DNA of 64,000 bases from Streptomyces sp. CB02980 (GTDB lineage: Bacteria > Actinomycetota > Actinomycetes > Streptomycetales > Streptomycetaceae). Below are positions 25,835 to 35,953 of this stretch, piece after piece. Every line of letters begins with the position of its first letter. The stretch's first letter is position 1. The stretch spans positions 302,648-366,647 of the forward strand of contig NZ_JACSCH020000005.1 in the NCBI RefSeq assembly GCF_014451325.2. Reading direction: 5' to 3'. The translations under genes were made by a program, and so were the position numbers. A model generated the notes under the pieces. That model was not told where the DNA came from. It saw nothing but the letters and a program-made list of their open reading frames with translations, and searched no databases.

Positions 25835-28107
25835 GCCGTCGCCTCGCCGTGCGGCGGGGCCTCGGCCGGGGCGGCGCCCGTCCCGGCGCCCGTCCCGGGG
25901 GCCGTCCCGGGGGCCGCGCTGGGGGCCGTGCCGGGGGCTGTCCCGGGGGCCGCGCCGGGGCCCGCACCGGGGCCCGTACCCACTCGTGGGCCTGCCTCGG
26001 GGCCCGCCTCGGGGTCGGGCTCCGGTGTCGCGCCCGCCGGGACCGTGTCCGACGGGACCGTGTCCGACGGGACCGTGTCCGACGGGACCGTGTCCGACGG
26101 GGCCGGGCCGCGGGCTCCCGCGGCGACGACCGCCCACAGCACCCAGATCACGCCCAGCAGCAGGCGGAGCCAGGCGGGGCTCAGGGGGATGCCGGGGACC
26201 ATCAGGACCGCCTTGTCGAAGGCGTCGAGGAGGGTGAGGGCACCGAGGACCACGGTGGTCCAGGCGAGGACGGGGCGGGTGGGGCGCAGGGCGAGGCCGA
26301 GGAGGGTCCACCAGACGCCGGTGAGGAGCAGCGCGAGGGCCGGGACGACGGTCGGGGTGAGGGCGAGGGTCGAGCCGGCGACGTCGAGGGCGAGGCCCGC
26401 GAGTCCGATGAGGGTGGCGGCGCCCGCGAGGCGGTTGCCGCGCAGTCGGCGCCACCAGAGAGCGAAGCCGGCCAGGGCGAGGACGAGGGAGCTGCCGAGG
26501 GCGAGTTGGGTCTCGACGCGCTGGAGGCCGCGGGCGCCGTACCAGTCACAGCCTGCCGGGAGGCGGCGTGCCTGGACGTTGTAGTCGGCGCAGACGAGGA
26601 GTTGGGCGAGTTTGACGGGTTCGCCGATGAGCCGGTCGGTGCCGCCGGAGACGTCGCCGCGGCGCGCCCCGCAGTCGGGCAGTGCGCCGGGGCTGGCGGC
26701 GCCGGTGTCGGACTGCCAGCAGTTGCCGCTGCCCTGGCCGTCCCACCAGACGTCGGTGCGGTTGGGGCGGGCGGTGCCGGACTTGTCGACGCCGAGGTGG
26801 TTGCCGGCGTAGCGGTTGTGGTGGGAGGTGTCGGTCTGCTTGCCCCAGGCGGACTCGCCGCGGATGAAGGCGGGGACGGCGTTGAGGTAGAAGGCGGTGC
26901 GCTGGTGGCCGTAGACCCAGTTGTTCTCGTAGAGGTTCCAGTTGCCGCCGGCGGTGATGATGCCGGTGCCGGGGGGCATGGAGATCTGGGGGCAGACGAC
27001 GCCCTGTTCGTAGCCGCGCTCGACGGGCGGTCTGGCGCAGGTGCCGTCGGCGACGTACGGGTAGTAGTTCTGGTTGTTGTCGTGGATCAGGTTGCGTTCG
27101 AAGCGGGCGTGGTTCTGCGGCAGTCCGGGGTGTCCGGGGAAGGCGGAGTCCATGGAGGCGCCGCCCATGTTGTGGTCGAACTCGTTGTCGTGGACCCAGA
27201 CGGAGTCTCCGGCGGTGCCGGAGTAGCCGACCATGTTGTGGTGGCTGCGGCAGCCGGTGATCTCGATGGAGTAGCGGGGGACGTCGTAGCCGCGGCCGTC
27301 GTTGATGTCGGAGGCCGAGCCCGGGTAGATGCCGGAGTCGCCGTTGCCGTAGGACTCGCAGTTCTTGTAGAGACCGTGGTCGGAGGCGAAGGTGAGGAAG
27401 CCGTACTCGTCGTTCCAGCGGGTGAGGACGTCGTCGATGACGAAGCCGTCGGCGGCGAGCACGTACAGCGAGTTGAACGTGGTGCGCTGGGCGGTGAAGT
27501 TGCGGAAGTAGACGCCGTCGGTGCCGTCGGCCCGCAGTGCGTTGAGCTTCCGGTACTTGGCGTCGATGACGACGTCGAGGCGGGAGGCTCCGGTGCCCTC
27601 GATCTGGAGGTTCTTCTTGCCGAGGACGGCGACGAGGTTCTGGTTGTGCGGGCACTGCCGCTGCTGCTCGTAGCTGAGGATCTGGTAGCCGAGCGAGGAC
27701 CTGGGCGCGTCGAGCGTGGCGCAGGCTCCGGTGGGCGGCGGCAGCGAGGGCTCCTCCTCGTACAGGCCGGGGAGGATCGCGATGGTCAGGCCGGGCCGGT
27801 CGACGGCGTCGACGGCCTGCTGAAGGTGGCGGTAGCCCTCGCGGGCGCAGCGCTCGTAGAGGGTGCGGTTGCGGGCCTTGAGGGGGGCCGGGAACCGGGA
27901 GATCCGGCTTTCGAAGGCGGTCCGGTCGGTCTTGCAGACGAGGAGGTCGGGTTCTCCGGTGCGGAGCTTCGGCACGGTGCCGGAGCCGTCGGGGAAGGTG
28001 ACGGGCCGCTCCTCGTGGGCCTGGGCCCCGGGGGCGGTGAGCAGGGCCGCGGCGAGAGCCGCGAGCACGACCGAGAGCGCGAGGACGAACCTTCGGGTCC
28101 AGGACAT
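25831..28107 (-). CDS. exported parallel beta-helix protein with C-terminal membrane domain
   Basis: A 758-residue protein. Signal peptide (RRFVLALSVVLAALAAALLTAPGAQA), then a right-handed beta-helix of about 400 residues with NosD/polysaccharide-lyase-like turns (LYKNCESYGNGDSGIYPG, SVWVHDNEFDHNMGG, NLIHDNNQNYYP), a cysteine-rich link, about five membrane helices, and a low-complexity tail with PSDTV and APGTAPGT repeats. It leads the operon with the lipoprotein and polytopic gene. NosD-like helices serve in metal-centre assembly or glycan contact; neither is established here. Confidence 0.8.
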   Translation of the reverse strand: MSWTRRFVLALSVVLAALAAALLTAPGAQAHEERPVTFPDGSGTVPKLRTGEPDLLVCKTDRTAFESRISRFPAPLKARNRTLYERCAREGYRHLQQAVDAVDRPGLTIAILPGLYEEEPSLPPPTGACATLDAPRSSLGYQILSYEQQRQCPHNQNLVAVLGKKNLQIEGTGASRLDVVIDAKYRKLNALRADGTDGVYFRNFTAQRTTFNSLYVLAADGFVIDDVLTRWNDEYGFLTFASDHGLYKNCESYGNGDSGIYPGSASDINDGRGYDVPRYSIEITGCRSHHNMVGYSGTAGDSVWVHDNEFDHNMGGASMDSAFPGHPGLPQNHARFERNLIHDNNQNYYPYVADGTCARPPVERGYEQGVVCPQISMPPGTGIITAGGNWNLYENNWVYGHQRTAFYLNAVPAFIRGESAWGKQTDTSHHNRYAGNHLGVDKSGTARPNRTDVWWDGQGSGNCWQSDTGAASPGALPDCGARRGDVSGGTDRLIGEPVKLAQLLVCADYNVQARRLPAGCDWYGARGLQRVETQLALGSSLVLALAGFALWWRRLRGNRLAGAATLIGLAGLALDVAGSTLALTPTVVPALALLLTGVWWTLLGLALRPTRPVLAWTTVVLGALTLLDAFDKAVLMVPGIPLSPAWLRLLLGVIWVLWAVVAAGARGPAPSDTVPSDTVPSDTVPSDTVPAGATPEPDPEAGPEAGPRVGTGPGAGPGAAPGTAPGTAPSAAPGTAPGTGAGTGAAPAEAPPHGEATA
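26041..26100. repeat. four 15-bp tandem repeats in the beta-helix gene tail
   Basis: GACCGTGTCCGACGG is repeated four times in frame, giving PSDTV x4 on the minus strand. It lies in a disordered cytoplasmic or extracellular tail and is likely length-variable between strains. Confidence 0.9.
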
Positions 28108-28229
28108 GCGCGTGAGAGTAGAGGATTGTTCATCTTTTTTGACCCCCTCGCGCAGCACCCGATTTCCGGGCACCCCGGCGCGGGAGCCGAGTCGGCATCC
28201 CGTTTCGGCCACCGACTCCCGATGCCCCG

Positions 28230-28295
28230 TTGACGTGAGCCGCGCGGAATCCTACGGTCATGCATAGGATTCCCTTGTGGGCTTCCCTTGTGGGC
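28230..28295 (+). promoter_or_regulatory. promoter and leader repeat of hmgA
   Basis: TTGACG (28230-28235), 17 bases, TACGGT (28253-28258): a near-consensus vegetative promoter with a start point at about 28265. The transcribed leader opens with a perfect 13-bp tandem duplication, TTCCCTTGTGGGC, at 28270-28282 and 28283-28295, just before the ribosome site. Confidence 0.75.
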
Positions 28296-28313
28296 TCAGG
28301 ACAGGAGCGGGCG

Positions 28314-29645
28314 ATGACCACGGAGCAGGCCGAGAAGCGCGAGCAGGCCAGGAAGACGGCCGAGGCGCTCGGCTACAGCACCGGTTTCGGCAACGAGCAC
28401 AGCTCGGAGGCGATCCCCGGCGCACTGCCGCACGGCCGCAACTCACCGCAGCGGGCACCCCTCGGCCTCTACGCCGAGCAGCTCAGCGGCAGTGCGTTCA
28501 CCGAGCCGCGGGCACACAACCGCCGCTCCTGGCTCTACCGGATCCGCCCCTCCGCGGCGCACCCGCCGTTCATCCGGATCGACAACGGTGACGTCCGCTC
28601 CGCGCCCTTCGACCAGACCGTGCCCGACCCCAACCGGCTGCGCTGGAACCCGCTGCCCGACCCGGCCCACGGCACCGACTGGCTGGCCGGCCTGTGGACC
28701 CTCGGCGGCAACGGGGACGCGACCCAGCGGGCCGGCATGGCCGTGCACCTGTACCACGCGAACGCCTCCATGGAGCGGGTCTTCGGCAACGCGGACGGCG
28801 AGCTGCTGATCGTCCCGGAGCGCGGCGGCCTCCTGCTCCGCACCGAGCTGGGCCTGCTCGCCGTCCACCCCGGCGAGACGGCGCTGATCCCGCGCGGGGT
28901 CCGCTTCCGCGTGGACCTGCTGGAGGAGACCGCCCGCGGCTACGTCTGCGAGAACTACGGGGCGCCGTTCCAGCTCCCCGACCTCGGCCCGATCGGCGCC
29001 AACGGCCTCGCCAACGCCCGTGACTTCCGGGCCCCGGTCGCCGCCTACGAGGACGTCGAGGGTCCGGTCGAGGTGGTCAACAAGTACTGCGGCAACCTCT
29101 GGTCCGCGACGTACGGCCACTCGCCGCTCGATGTCGTCGCCTGGCACGGCAACCACACCCCGTACGTCTACGACCTGCACCGCTTCAATGTCATCGGGAC
29201 GATCTCGTACGACCACCCCGACCCTTCGATCTTCACGGTCCTCACCTCCCCCTCCGACACCCCCGGCCTCGCGAGCGTGGACTTCGTGGTCTTCGCCCCG
29301 CGCTGGCTGGTCGGCGAGGACACCTTCCGGCCGCCGTACTTCCACCGCAACGTGATGAGCGAGTACATGGGCCTCATCGAGGGCGCGTACGACGCGAAGG
29401 CGGAGGGCTTCGTACCGGGCGGCGGCTCGCTGCACAACATGATGTCCGCGCACGGCCCCGACCGGGAGACCTTCGACCGGGCGAGCGCCGCCGAGCTGAA
29501 GCCGCAGAAGATCGACGACGGCCTTGCCTTCATGTTCGAGACCCGCTGGCCGGTGACCGCGACCCCGCAGGCCGCGGGCGCCGACCACCTGCAGAAGGGC
29601 TACGACGACGTATGGCAGGGTCTTGAGCGCCACTTTCGGCCGTAG
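28314..29645 (+). CDS. hmgA: homogentisate 1,2-dioxygenase
   Basis: A 443-residue non-haem iron enzyme that opens the ring of homogentisate to maleylacetoacetate in tyrosine and phenylalanine catabolism. The family opening [20 protein letters not shown] is present. The iron-site region runs through [18 protein letters not shown] and [15 protein letters not shown], holding the two histidines and the glutamate. The start MTTEQAEK at 28314 follows a GGAGCGGG site; an in-frame ATG at 28260 falls on the promoter start point and is rejected. A GntR/UTRA regulator follows 40 bases after the stop. Other genes of the pathway are not in the window. Confidence 0.95.
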   Translation: MTTEQAEKREQARKTAEALGYSTGFGNEHSSEAIPGALPHGRNSPQRAPLGLYAEQLSGSAFTEPRAHNRRSWLYRIRPSAAHPPFIRIDNGDVRSAPFDQTVPDPNRLRWNPLPDPAHGTDWLAGLWTLGGNGDATQRAGMAVHLYHANASMERVFGNADGELLIVPERGGLLLRTELGLLAVHPGETALIPRGVRFRVDLLEETARGYVCENYGAPFQLPDLGPIGANGLANARDFRAPVAAYEDVEGPVEVVNKYCGNLWSATYGHSPLDVVAWHGNHTPYVYDLHRFNVIGTISYDHPDPSIFTVLTSPSDTPGLASVDFVVFAPRWLVGEDTFRPPYFHRNVMSEYMGLIEGAYDAKAEGFVPGGGSLHNMMSAHGPDRETFDRASAAELKPQKIDDGLAFMFETRWPVTATPQAAGADHLQKGYDDVWQGLERHFRP

Positions 29646-29685
29646 TGTCTCGGCCGTAAGCCCGTAGCCTTCGTACGGAGAACCC

Positions 29686-30435
29686 GTGACCGCCTTCGCA
29701 CCCGACTCGCTGGTCCTGAACCGCAAGCTGCCGCTCTGGTATCAGGTCTCGCAGTCGCTGCGCGCCTCGATACTGGGCCGCACGCCCGACGCCTCGCTGC
29801 GACTGCCCACCGAGGAGCAGCTCGCGGCGCACTACGGCGTCAGTGTGCTCACGATGCGCCAGGCCCTCAAGGAACTCGAGGAGGAGGGCCTGATCAGCCG
29901 GCACCGGCGGCGCGGGACCTTCATCGAACCGGGCGCCCGGCGCTCCACCCCGCGCCGGCTGCTCGGCTCGATCGACACGATCGTGGCCCAGCAGTCGGGC
30001 GAGCGGACGACGGTCCTCGGGCACGGCAGCGAGGCGGTGCCGGGTGAGCTCTCCGAGCACTTCCCCGACCTGACGGAGATCATGGCGTACCGGCGGCTGC
30101 GCCGCGACGGGGAGAGCGGCGAGCCGACCAACTGGGCGGAGAACGCGGTGCGTCCCGAGCTCGCGGCCGCGATCGACCCGGCCGATCTGGAGCGCTGGCC
30201 GATGACGAAGGTGCTGCGGGACGTCGTCGGGGTGCGGATCAGCCGCATCACGGACACGGTCGAGGCCCGTCTCGCCGACCCCGAGACGGCGGCGCTCCTG
30301 GAGGTCCCGCTCCTGTCGCCGATCCTCCACTACACCGGCGTGACCTACGACAAGGAGGGCAGGGTCGTCGACGTGGCCCGCATCCGGTACCGCGGCGACC
30401 GCTTCTCCTTCACGGTCACGGTCGAAGCCCAGTGA
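29686..30435 (+). CDS. GntR-family (HutC/UTRA) regulator
   Basis: A 249-residue regulator starting with GTG at 29686 (ACGGAG site). GntR winged helix at about 15-80 (LPLWYQVSQSLRASILG, LPTEEQLAAHYGVSVLTMRQALKEL) and UTRA ligand domain from about 95 to the end. Encoded directly after homogentisate dioxygenase on the same strand, it may control aromatic amino acid breakdown. The last codons (VTVEAQ) lie at the head of a 23-bp repeat array whose first full unit contains the stop codon. Confidence 0.85.
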   Translation: MTAFAPDSLVLNRKLPLWYQVSQSLRASILGRTPDASLRLPTEEQLAAHYGVSVLTMRQALKELEEEGLISRHRRRGTFIEPGARRSTPRRLLGSIDTIVAQQSGERTTVLGHGSEAVPGELSEHFPDLTEIMAYRRLRRDGESGEPTNWAENAVRPELAAAIDPADLERWPMTKVLRDVVGVRISRITDTVEARLADPETAALLEVPLLSPILHYTGVTYDKEGRVVDVARIRYRGDRFSFTVTVEAQ

Positions 30436-30592
30436 CCGGCACGGCCAAGGCCCGGTGACCGACACGGCCAAGGCCCGGTGACCGACACGGTCGAAGCCCA
30501 GTGACCGTCACGGCCAAGGCCCGGTGACCGACACCGCCGAAGCCCAGTGACCGTCACGGCCAAGGCCCGGTGACCGACACGGCCGGAGCCCA
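30432..30592. repeat. seven 23-bp tandem repeats after the GntR gene
   Basis: Seven units of exactly 23 bp (starts 30432, 30455, 30478, 30501, 30524, 30547, 30570), consensus GTGACCGACACGGCCAAGG plus CCCG or CCCA. Units with AAGGCCCG and GAAGCCCA endings alternate after the second. The array begins at the stop codon; the preceding coding bases (to 30431) already match one partial unit, so the gene end seeded the array. Confidence 0.9.
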
Positions 30593-30657
30593 GGAGCAGG
30601 AGTCCGGGGCCTTCGGACAGTGGAGACCCACGGACGGCGGTCGTTAGCATGCGGGGC

Positions 30658-31908
30658 GTGACGGAAGCCCCCGGAGCGAACAACGCCGATCTGCCTCCCC
30701 TCGCCGACGCGCCGCCCGTCGCCGACCTCCCCCTCCTCGACGACCTCATGCCGTGGTCCGTCGCGCCGCTGCGCTTCGGCCGCTCGTGGATCGTGGCGCC
30801 GGACGCGCGGACGCTGCGGTCCCGCTGGGACCGCCTGGTGGCCGCCGAAGGGGCCGAGCGCGAGGCCCTGTTCCGCCCCAGCCGGGCGCGGACCCCGTCG
30901 AGTGCGGTCGCCGCGCTGCCGGGCCAGCGGACCGGCACCGTGCGCTGGGCCCGTGAGCCGGGACCGTGCCCGGAGCCGGTTCGGGTCGCGCGCGGGCCGT
31001 TCGACGAGCAGCTGCTGCTGCCCGACCACCGCCTGATCGACGCCGCTCGGCCGGAGCTGTGGCGGGTCGCCGGCGCGCCGCAGCTCTTCGCCGTCGAGCA
31101 GGGATACGTGCCCGGTGCGGCCGGCCCCGCGCTCCTGGTGACGGCCGCGCTGCCCGAGGGCCGCTCCCCCGCGGGCCGACCCGGCCGGATCCGTCCGCTG
31201 TTCCGGCGCCCCGGAGGCCTGGAGCCGAACCTCGCCCCCGGTCTCCTCGGCTTCCTCGGCGAGCGGTACGGGCACGAGGTCGACGCCCTGGAATGGCTCG
31301 CGTGGACGGTGGCGGCGGCCCGCCCCTCCCCCGCCGGATGCCGGGTGCCGCTCCCCGGGGACCCGGAGGTCTGGGCGGCGGGTGTGGCGCTCGGCCGCAA
31401 GCTCGTCGACATCCAGGTGCGGGGTGCGCTGACCGGGACGAAGCCGCGGCTGCCGGGCGGGCGCCGTCCGTACGTGCGGGCGGCGGTGCCGCCCCGCCCC
31501 GAGGCGTTGACGTACGACGCGACCGACGAGGCCCTGTGTCTCGACGAGGGCCGCATCTCGCCCGTACCGGTGGAGGCCTGGGAGTTCAGCGTCGGCGGGG
31601 CGCGGGTCCTCGAGCAGTGGTTCGCGCACCGGACCGCCCCGGCGGAGCCCGGGTCGCTCGACGCGATCGGGCCGGCGGCCTGGCCGCAGGAGTGGACCTC
31701 GGAGCTGCTCGACCTGGTCACGGTGCTCGCGCTGCTCGGCGCGCGGGAGCCTGAGCGGGCGGCCCTCACCCCGGAGGCGGCCGGATCCGCGGGCCGGGAG
31801 GAGCTGCGGGCGGCGGGCGTGCTGCCTCCGCCGGCCGGGTCCCGCCGCCCCGCCTCCGTGCTCGACCATCAGGAGGAGGGCCCGGAGGGCCAGTTCATGC
31901 TGCTGTGA
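30658..31908 (+). CDS. type ISP restriction-modification-like protein, C-terminal specificity domain only
   Basis: About 416 residues. The sequence (MPWSVAPLRFGRSWIVAPD, LFRPSRARTPSSAV, LLLPDHRLIDAARPELWRVAG, GCRVPLPGDPEVW, LDEGRISPVPVEAWEF, VLEQWFAHRTAP) matches a Streptomyces family annotated as the C-terminal specificity domain of LlaBIII-type ISP enzymes. No helicase, nuclease or methyltransferase part is present or nearby. GTG 30658 follows TAGCAT (30645-30650) in a leaderless layout; ATG 30649 is the alternative. The actual function of this stand-alone form is not known. It ends in a 14-base convergent overlap with the TetR gene. Confidence 0.7.
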   Translation: MTEAPGANNADLPPLADAPPVADLPLLDDLMPWSVAPLRFGRSWIVAPDARTLRSRWDRLVAAEGAEREALFRPSRARTPSSAVAALPGQRTGTVRWAREPGPCPEPVRVARGPFDEQLLLPDHRLIDAARPELWRVAGAPQLFAVEQGYVPGAAGPALLVTAALPEGRSPAGRPGRIRPLFRRPGGLEPNLAPGLLGFLGERYGHEVDALEWLAWTVAAARPSPAGCRVPLPGDPEVWAAGVALGRKLVDIQVRGALTGTKPRLPGGRRPYVRAAVPPRPEALTYDATDEALCLDEGRISPVPVEAWEFSVGGARVLEQWFAHRTAPAEPGSLDAIGPAAWPQEWTSELLDLVTVLALLGAREPERAALTPEAAGSAGREELRAAGVLPPPAGSRRPASVLDHQEEGPEGQFMLL

Positions 31909-32632
31909 CGGGGCCCTCCGGCGGCGCGAACGAGTCGAGCAGACGCCTGATGGTCAGGGCGAAGATCTCGTCCGGGTCGACGGGGGCGGCGGGGGCCTCG
32001 GCGAGCAGTCCGGCGAGGTGCGGGTACCTCCCGCTCGCGACCTGCCCCATGAGGTAGGCGCCGCGCACCGCCTGCTCCTCCTCCTCGGACCAGGGAAGTC
32101 CGCGGGCCCGTTCGGCGATGGCCTGTTCGTTGGCGACGGTCGCCATCACCGTGCCGTTGACCATGGCGATCAGCTGCATCTTCAGCCCCGGGGGGACGTC
32201 GAGCGGGACGAGACAGCCGAGGCACCACTCCAGGAAGCGCAGGGCGTTGGGGCTGAATCCGTAGGCGGTGGTCATCACCCGGGCCAGCCAGGGGTGCCGG
32301 TACATGATCGCCCGGCTCTGGTACGCGATCCCGGTCATGTCGGCGCGCCAGTCGCCGCTGGGTTCCTCGGGGAGCGCGTACTCGCCGCTGACCGCGTCGA
32401 CCATCAGCTCGTACAGGTCCTCCTTGCGGGGGACGTAGTTGTAGAGCGACATGGTGCCGCAGCCGATCTCGGCGGCGATCCGCCGCATGGAGACCGCGTC
32501 GATCCCGTCCGTGTCGGCGACGCGCACGGCGGCGTCCACGATGTCCCGACGGCTGTACGCCGGTTTCGGGCCTCGGCCCGCGCGTTCGGGCCGCGCCCAG
32601 ATCACTTCCGGTTCGGCCGCTCGGCCCGCCAT
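31895..32632 (-). CDS. TetR-family repressor of the ABC exporter
   Basis: A 245-residue regulator. HTH at about residues 28-75 (SRRDIVDAAVRVADTDGIDAVSMRRIAAEIGCGTMSLYNYV), then a TetR_C_1-type ligand domain (HPWLARVMTT, SPNALRFLEWCL). Divergent from a Drr-type ABC exporter, the usual drug-responsive pairing. Two copies of a palindrome TACGTAC-N3-GTAC lie at the exporter start (32661-32720). ATG 32632 has a GAGGTGA site. Confidence 0.87.
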   Translation of the reverse strand: MAGRAAEPEVIWARPERAGRGPKPAYSRRDIVDAAVRVADTDGIDAVSMRRIAAEIGCGTMSLYNYVPRKEDLYELMVDAVSGEYALPEEPSGDWRADMTGIAYQSRAIMYRHPWLARVMTTAYGFSPNALRFLEWCLGCLVPLDVPPGLKMQLIAMVNGTVMATVANEQAIAERARGLPWSEEEEQAVRGAYLMGQVASGRYPHLAGLLAEAPAAPVDPDEIFALTIRRLLDSFAPPEGPVTAA

Positions 32633-32659
32633 GGATCATCACCTCGCTCCCCATCGTAG

Positions 32660-32695
32660 TTACGTACGCCGTACGTAGTGCGATATGGTCGCGCC

Positions 32696-32720
<25 letters not shown>
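32660..32720 (+). promoter_or_regulatory. leaderless promoter with two TetR operators, one inside the gene
   Basis: Operator 1: TACGTAC-GCC-GTACGTA (32661-32677). Operator 2: TACGTAC-GCT-GTACTTA (32704-32720), which forms codons 4-8 of the ABC ATPase. Centres are 43 bp apart, close to four helix turns. TTACGT (32660) and TATGGT (32684-32689) sit at 18-base spacing, with the ATG at 32696 seven bases past the -10. Bound repressor would cover the promoter and early transcribed region. Confidence 0.8.
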
Positions 32721-33630
<910 letters not shown>

Positions 33631-33634
<4 letters not shown>

Positions 33635-34449
33635 GCACCGCTCTCGCTCAGGAGCAGGGAACGCGCCCGGTGAGCACCGCTCTCCTCCACGACGGAGCGG
33701 CCGTCCTCGGCCGCCACCTCCTGCGCATCCGGCACGCGCCCGCGATCACCGTGATGACACAGACGATGCCGATCGTGTTCCTGCTGTTCTTCGGGTACGT
33801 GTTCGGCAGCGCGCTCGCCGTGCCGGGCGCCGAGTACCGGTCCCACCTGGTGCCGGGCCTGCTCGTCGCGACGGCGGCCGGGGGCCTGATGACCGGCATG
33901 TTCCAGGCCGCCCAGGACGCCCACCGAGGTGTCATGGACCGCTTCCGGACCATGCCCGTGAGCCGGTCCGCCGTCCCGCTCGGGCAGGCACTCGCCGACC
34001 TCGTGACCAGCGCCGTCGGCACCGTGCCGCTCATCCTGGTCGGGCTCGCCATGGGCTGGCGGATCGAAGGGAGCGCGCCGGAGGCCCTGGGCGCCTTCGG
34101 TCTGCTGCTTCTCTTCCGTTTCGCGACGACCTGGGTGGGCATCCTGCTCGGCCTCGCCTCGAAGAGCGAGGAGGCGGCGGGCCAGCTCGGCAGCGCCACC
34201 TTCATGCTGCCGCTGCTCTCCAACGCGTACATCCCGACCGACAACCTGCCGGGGTGGCTGCGCACGGTCGCCGAGTGGAACCCGATCTCGGCGGTCACGA
34301 CGGCGGTACGGGTCCTCTTCGGCAACGCGCCCGTCCCGGCGGACGCGGCCTGGCCGGTGGCCCACCCGGTCGCCGGGGCGCTGCTCTGGTCGCTCGGCCT
34401 GATCGCCCTCTTCACCCCGCTCGCGGTCCGCCGCTACACCCGGGGCTGA
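33631..34449 (+). CDS. ABC-2-type permease (DrrB-like)
   Basis: A 272-residue membrane protein with six helices and the ABC-2 signature region (HRGVMDRFRTMPVSRSAVPLG, then AYIPTDNLPGWLRTVAEWNPIS). It is the membrane half of the DrrAB-like exporter, translationally coupled to the ATPase. The pump probably works as a homodimer of each subunit. Confidence 0.9.
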
Positions 34450-34524
34450 CGATCCTCGGCACCCACCGGGGGTGACATGTCCCCTGGTGACAAGGACCGG
34501 CCCCGCAGGGTAGGCAGGGCTTTC

Positions 34525-35721
34525 ATGAGCACTCAGCCACTCCCCCTCGAAGGCATCACGGTCGTCGCCGTCGAGCAGGCCGTCGCCGCCCCCTTCGCCA
34601 CCCGGCAGCTCGCCGACCTCGGCGCCCGCGTCGTCAAGATCGAGCGCCCCGACGGCGGGGACTTCGCCCGGGGGTACGACACGGCCGCACGGGGCCTCGC
34701 CTCCCACTTCGTGTGGTGCAACCGGGGCAAGGAGTCCGTGGCGGTCGACCTCAAAGACCCGCGCGGTCTCGCCCTCGTCCGGCGGCTGGTGACCGGCGCG
34801 GACGTCTTCGTGCAGAACCTCGCCCAGGGGGCGGCCGCCCGGCTCGGCCTCGACGCCGCCACGCTGTGCGCCACGCACCCGCGGCTGATCGCGGTGGACG
34901 TCTCCGGGTACGGGGCGGAGGGACCGTACGCGCACAAGCGGGCCTACGACATGCTCGTCCAGTGCGAGGCGGGCCTGGTCTCGGTGACCGGGACGCCGGA
35001 GCAGCCGGTCAAGTCCGGGATCCCGGCGGCGGACATCGCCGCCGGGATGTACGCCTTCTCCGGTGTCCTCGCCGCACTCGTCAGGCGCGGCACGACCGGC
35101 CGGGGCGGCCCGGTGGAGGTCTCCCTGCTCGACTCGCTCGCCGAGTGGATGGGGCACCCGTTGCATTACGGCATGCATGGGGGTACGCCCCCGGCGCGAA
35201 CGGGGCTCGCGCACGCGGTGATCGCTCCGTACGACGCCTATCCGACGGCGGACGGCGGCCTCGTGCTGCTCTCCGTACAGAACGACCGGGAGTGGCGGCG
35301 GCTCGCCGAGCAGGTCCTCGGCCGGCCCGACCTCGCCGACGCCCCGGACTTCGCGACGAACACGGCGCGGGTGGCCGGGCGGGCGGCGACGGACGCGGCG
35401 GTCGCGGCGGCACTGGCCCCGCTGACGGCGCCCGAGGCGCTGGCCCGGCTCGACGCGGCGGGCATCGCCTGCGCCCGGCTCAACTCGGTCGCGGAGCTCG
35501 CGGACCATCCCCAGCTGACGGCCCGTGACCGCTGGCGGGAGGTCGAGTCGCAGGTCGGGCCGCTGCGCTCGCTGCTGCCGCCCCTCGTGTTCCCGGACGC
35601 GCCGGAACCGCGCATGGACCGGATCCCGGCCCTCGGGCAGGACACGGACGAGGTCCTCGGGGAGCTCGGGGTGCCGGAGGCGGAGGTGAAGGAGCTGAGG
35701 AGTGCGGGGGTGATCGCCTGA
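34525..35721 (+). CDS. CaiB/BaiF-family CoA transferase
   Basis: A 398-residue family III CoA transferase that moves CoA between carboxylic acids. PLEGITVVAVEQAVAAPFATRQLADLGARVVKIERP is the diagnostic N-terminus. The catalytic aspartate is in KRAYDMLVQ. GHPLHYGMHGGTPP and a C-terminal small domain complete it. ATG 34525 (MSTQPLPLEG) was chosen over an ATG at 34477. It stands alone, with a 76-base gap after the exporter and a tandem repeat array beyond its stop. The substrate is unknown. Confidence 0.88.
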   Translation: MSTQPLPLEGITVVAVEQAVAAPFATRQLADLGARVVKIERPDGGDFARGYDTAARGLASHFVWCNRGKESVAVDLKDPRGLALVRRLVTGADVFVQNLAQGAAARLGLDAATLCATHPRLIAVDVSGYGAEGPYAHKRAYDMLVQCEAGLVSVTGTPEQPVKSGIPAADIAAGMYAFSGVLAALVRRGTTGRGGPVEVSLLDSLAEWMGHPLHYGMHGGTPPARTGLAHAVIAPYDAYPTADGGLVLLSVQNDREWRRLAEQVLGRPDLADAPDFATNTARVAGRAATDAAVAAALAPLTAPEALARLDAAGIACARLNSVAELADHPQLTARDRWREVESQVGPLRSLLPPLVFPDAPEPRMDRIPALGQDTDEVLGELGVPEAEVKELRSAGVIA

Positions 35722-35741
35722 GGCCGTGCGGGGCCCGGCTC

Positions 35742-35817
35742 CGCTCGCGGGGTCGGACGCCGCTCGCGAGGTCGGACGCCGCTCGCGAGGTCGGGCGTCT
35801 CTCGCGGGGTCGGGCCC
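35742..35817. repeat. four 19-bp tandem repeats after the CoA transferase gene
   Basis: Four units of 19 bp (35742, 35761, 35780, 35799), consensus CGCTCGCGAGGTCGGACGC, beginning 20 bases past the stop codon. The rest of the gap up to 35953 shows no further gene. Confidence 0.85.
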
Positions 35818-35953
35818 GCGGCCGGGTACGACTGAGCGCCGGACGGGCGGGGACACGTCCGGCGACGTCGCAGTCGTGCAGTCGGAGTCGTACGGGCGAC
35901 CGGGCGGAAGCGGGCGGGAACCTCGGGGTTGCTCGGCCCGGTGCGCCCGGCTC

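Noticed and set aside
28260..28313. Upstream ATG as start of homogentisate dioxygenase
   Set aside because: It lies within the -10/start-point area of a near-consensus promoter, and the added residues come from a 13-bp duplication; the ATG at 28314 has a proper ribosome site.
30432..30592. Possible CRISPR array
   Set aside because: The 23-bp units abut directly with no unique spacers and carry no palindromic repeat structure or cas gene nearby.
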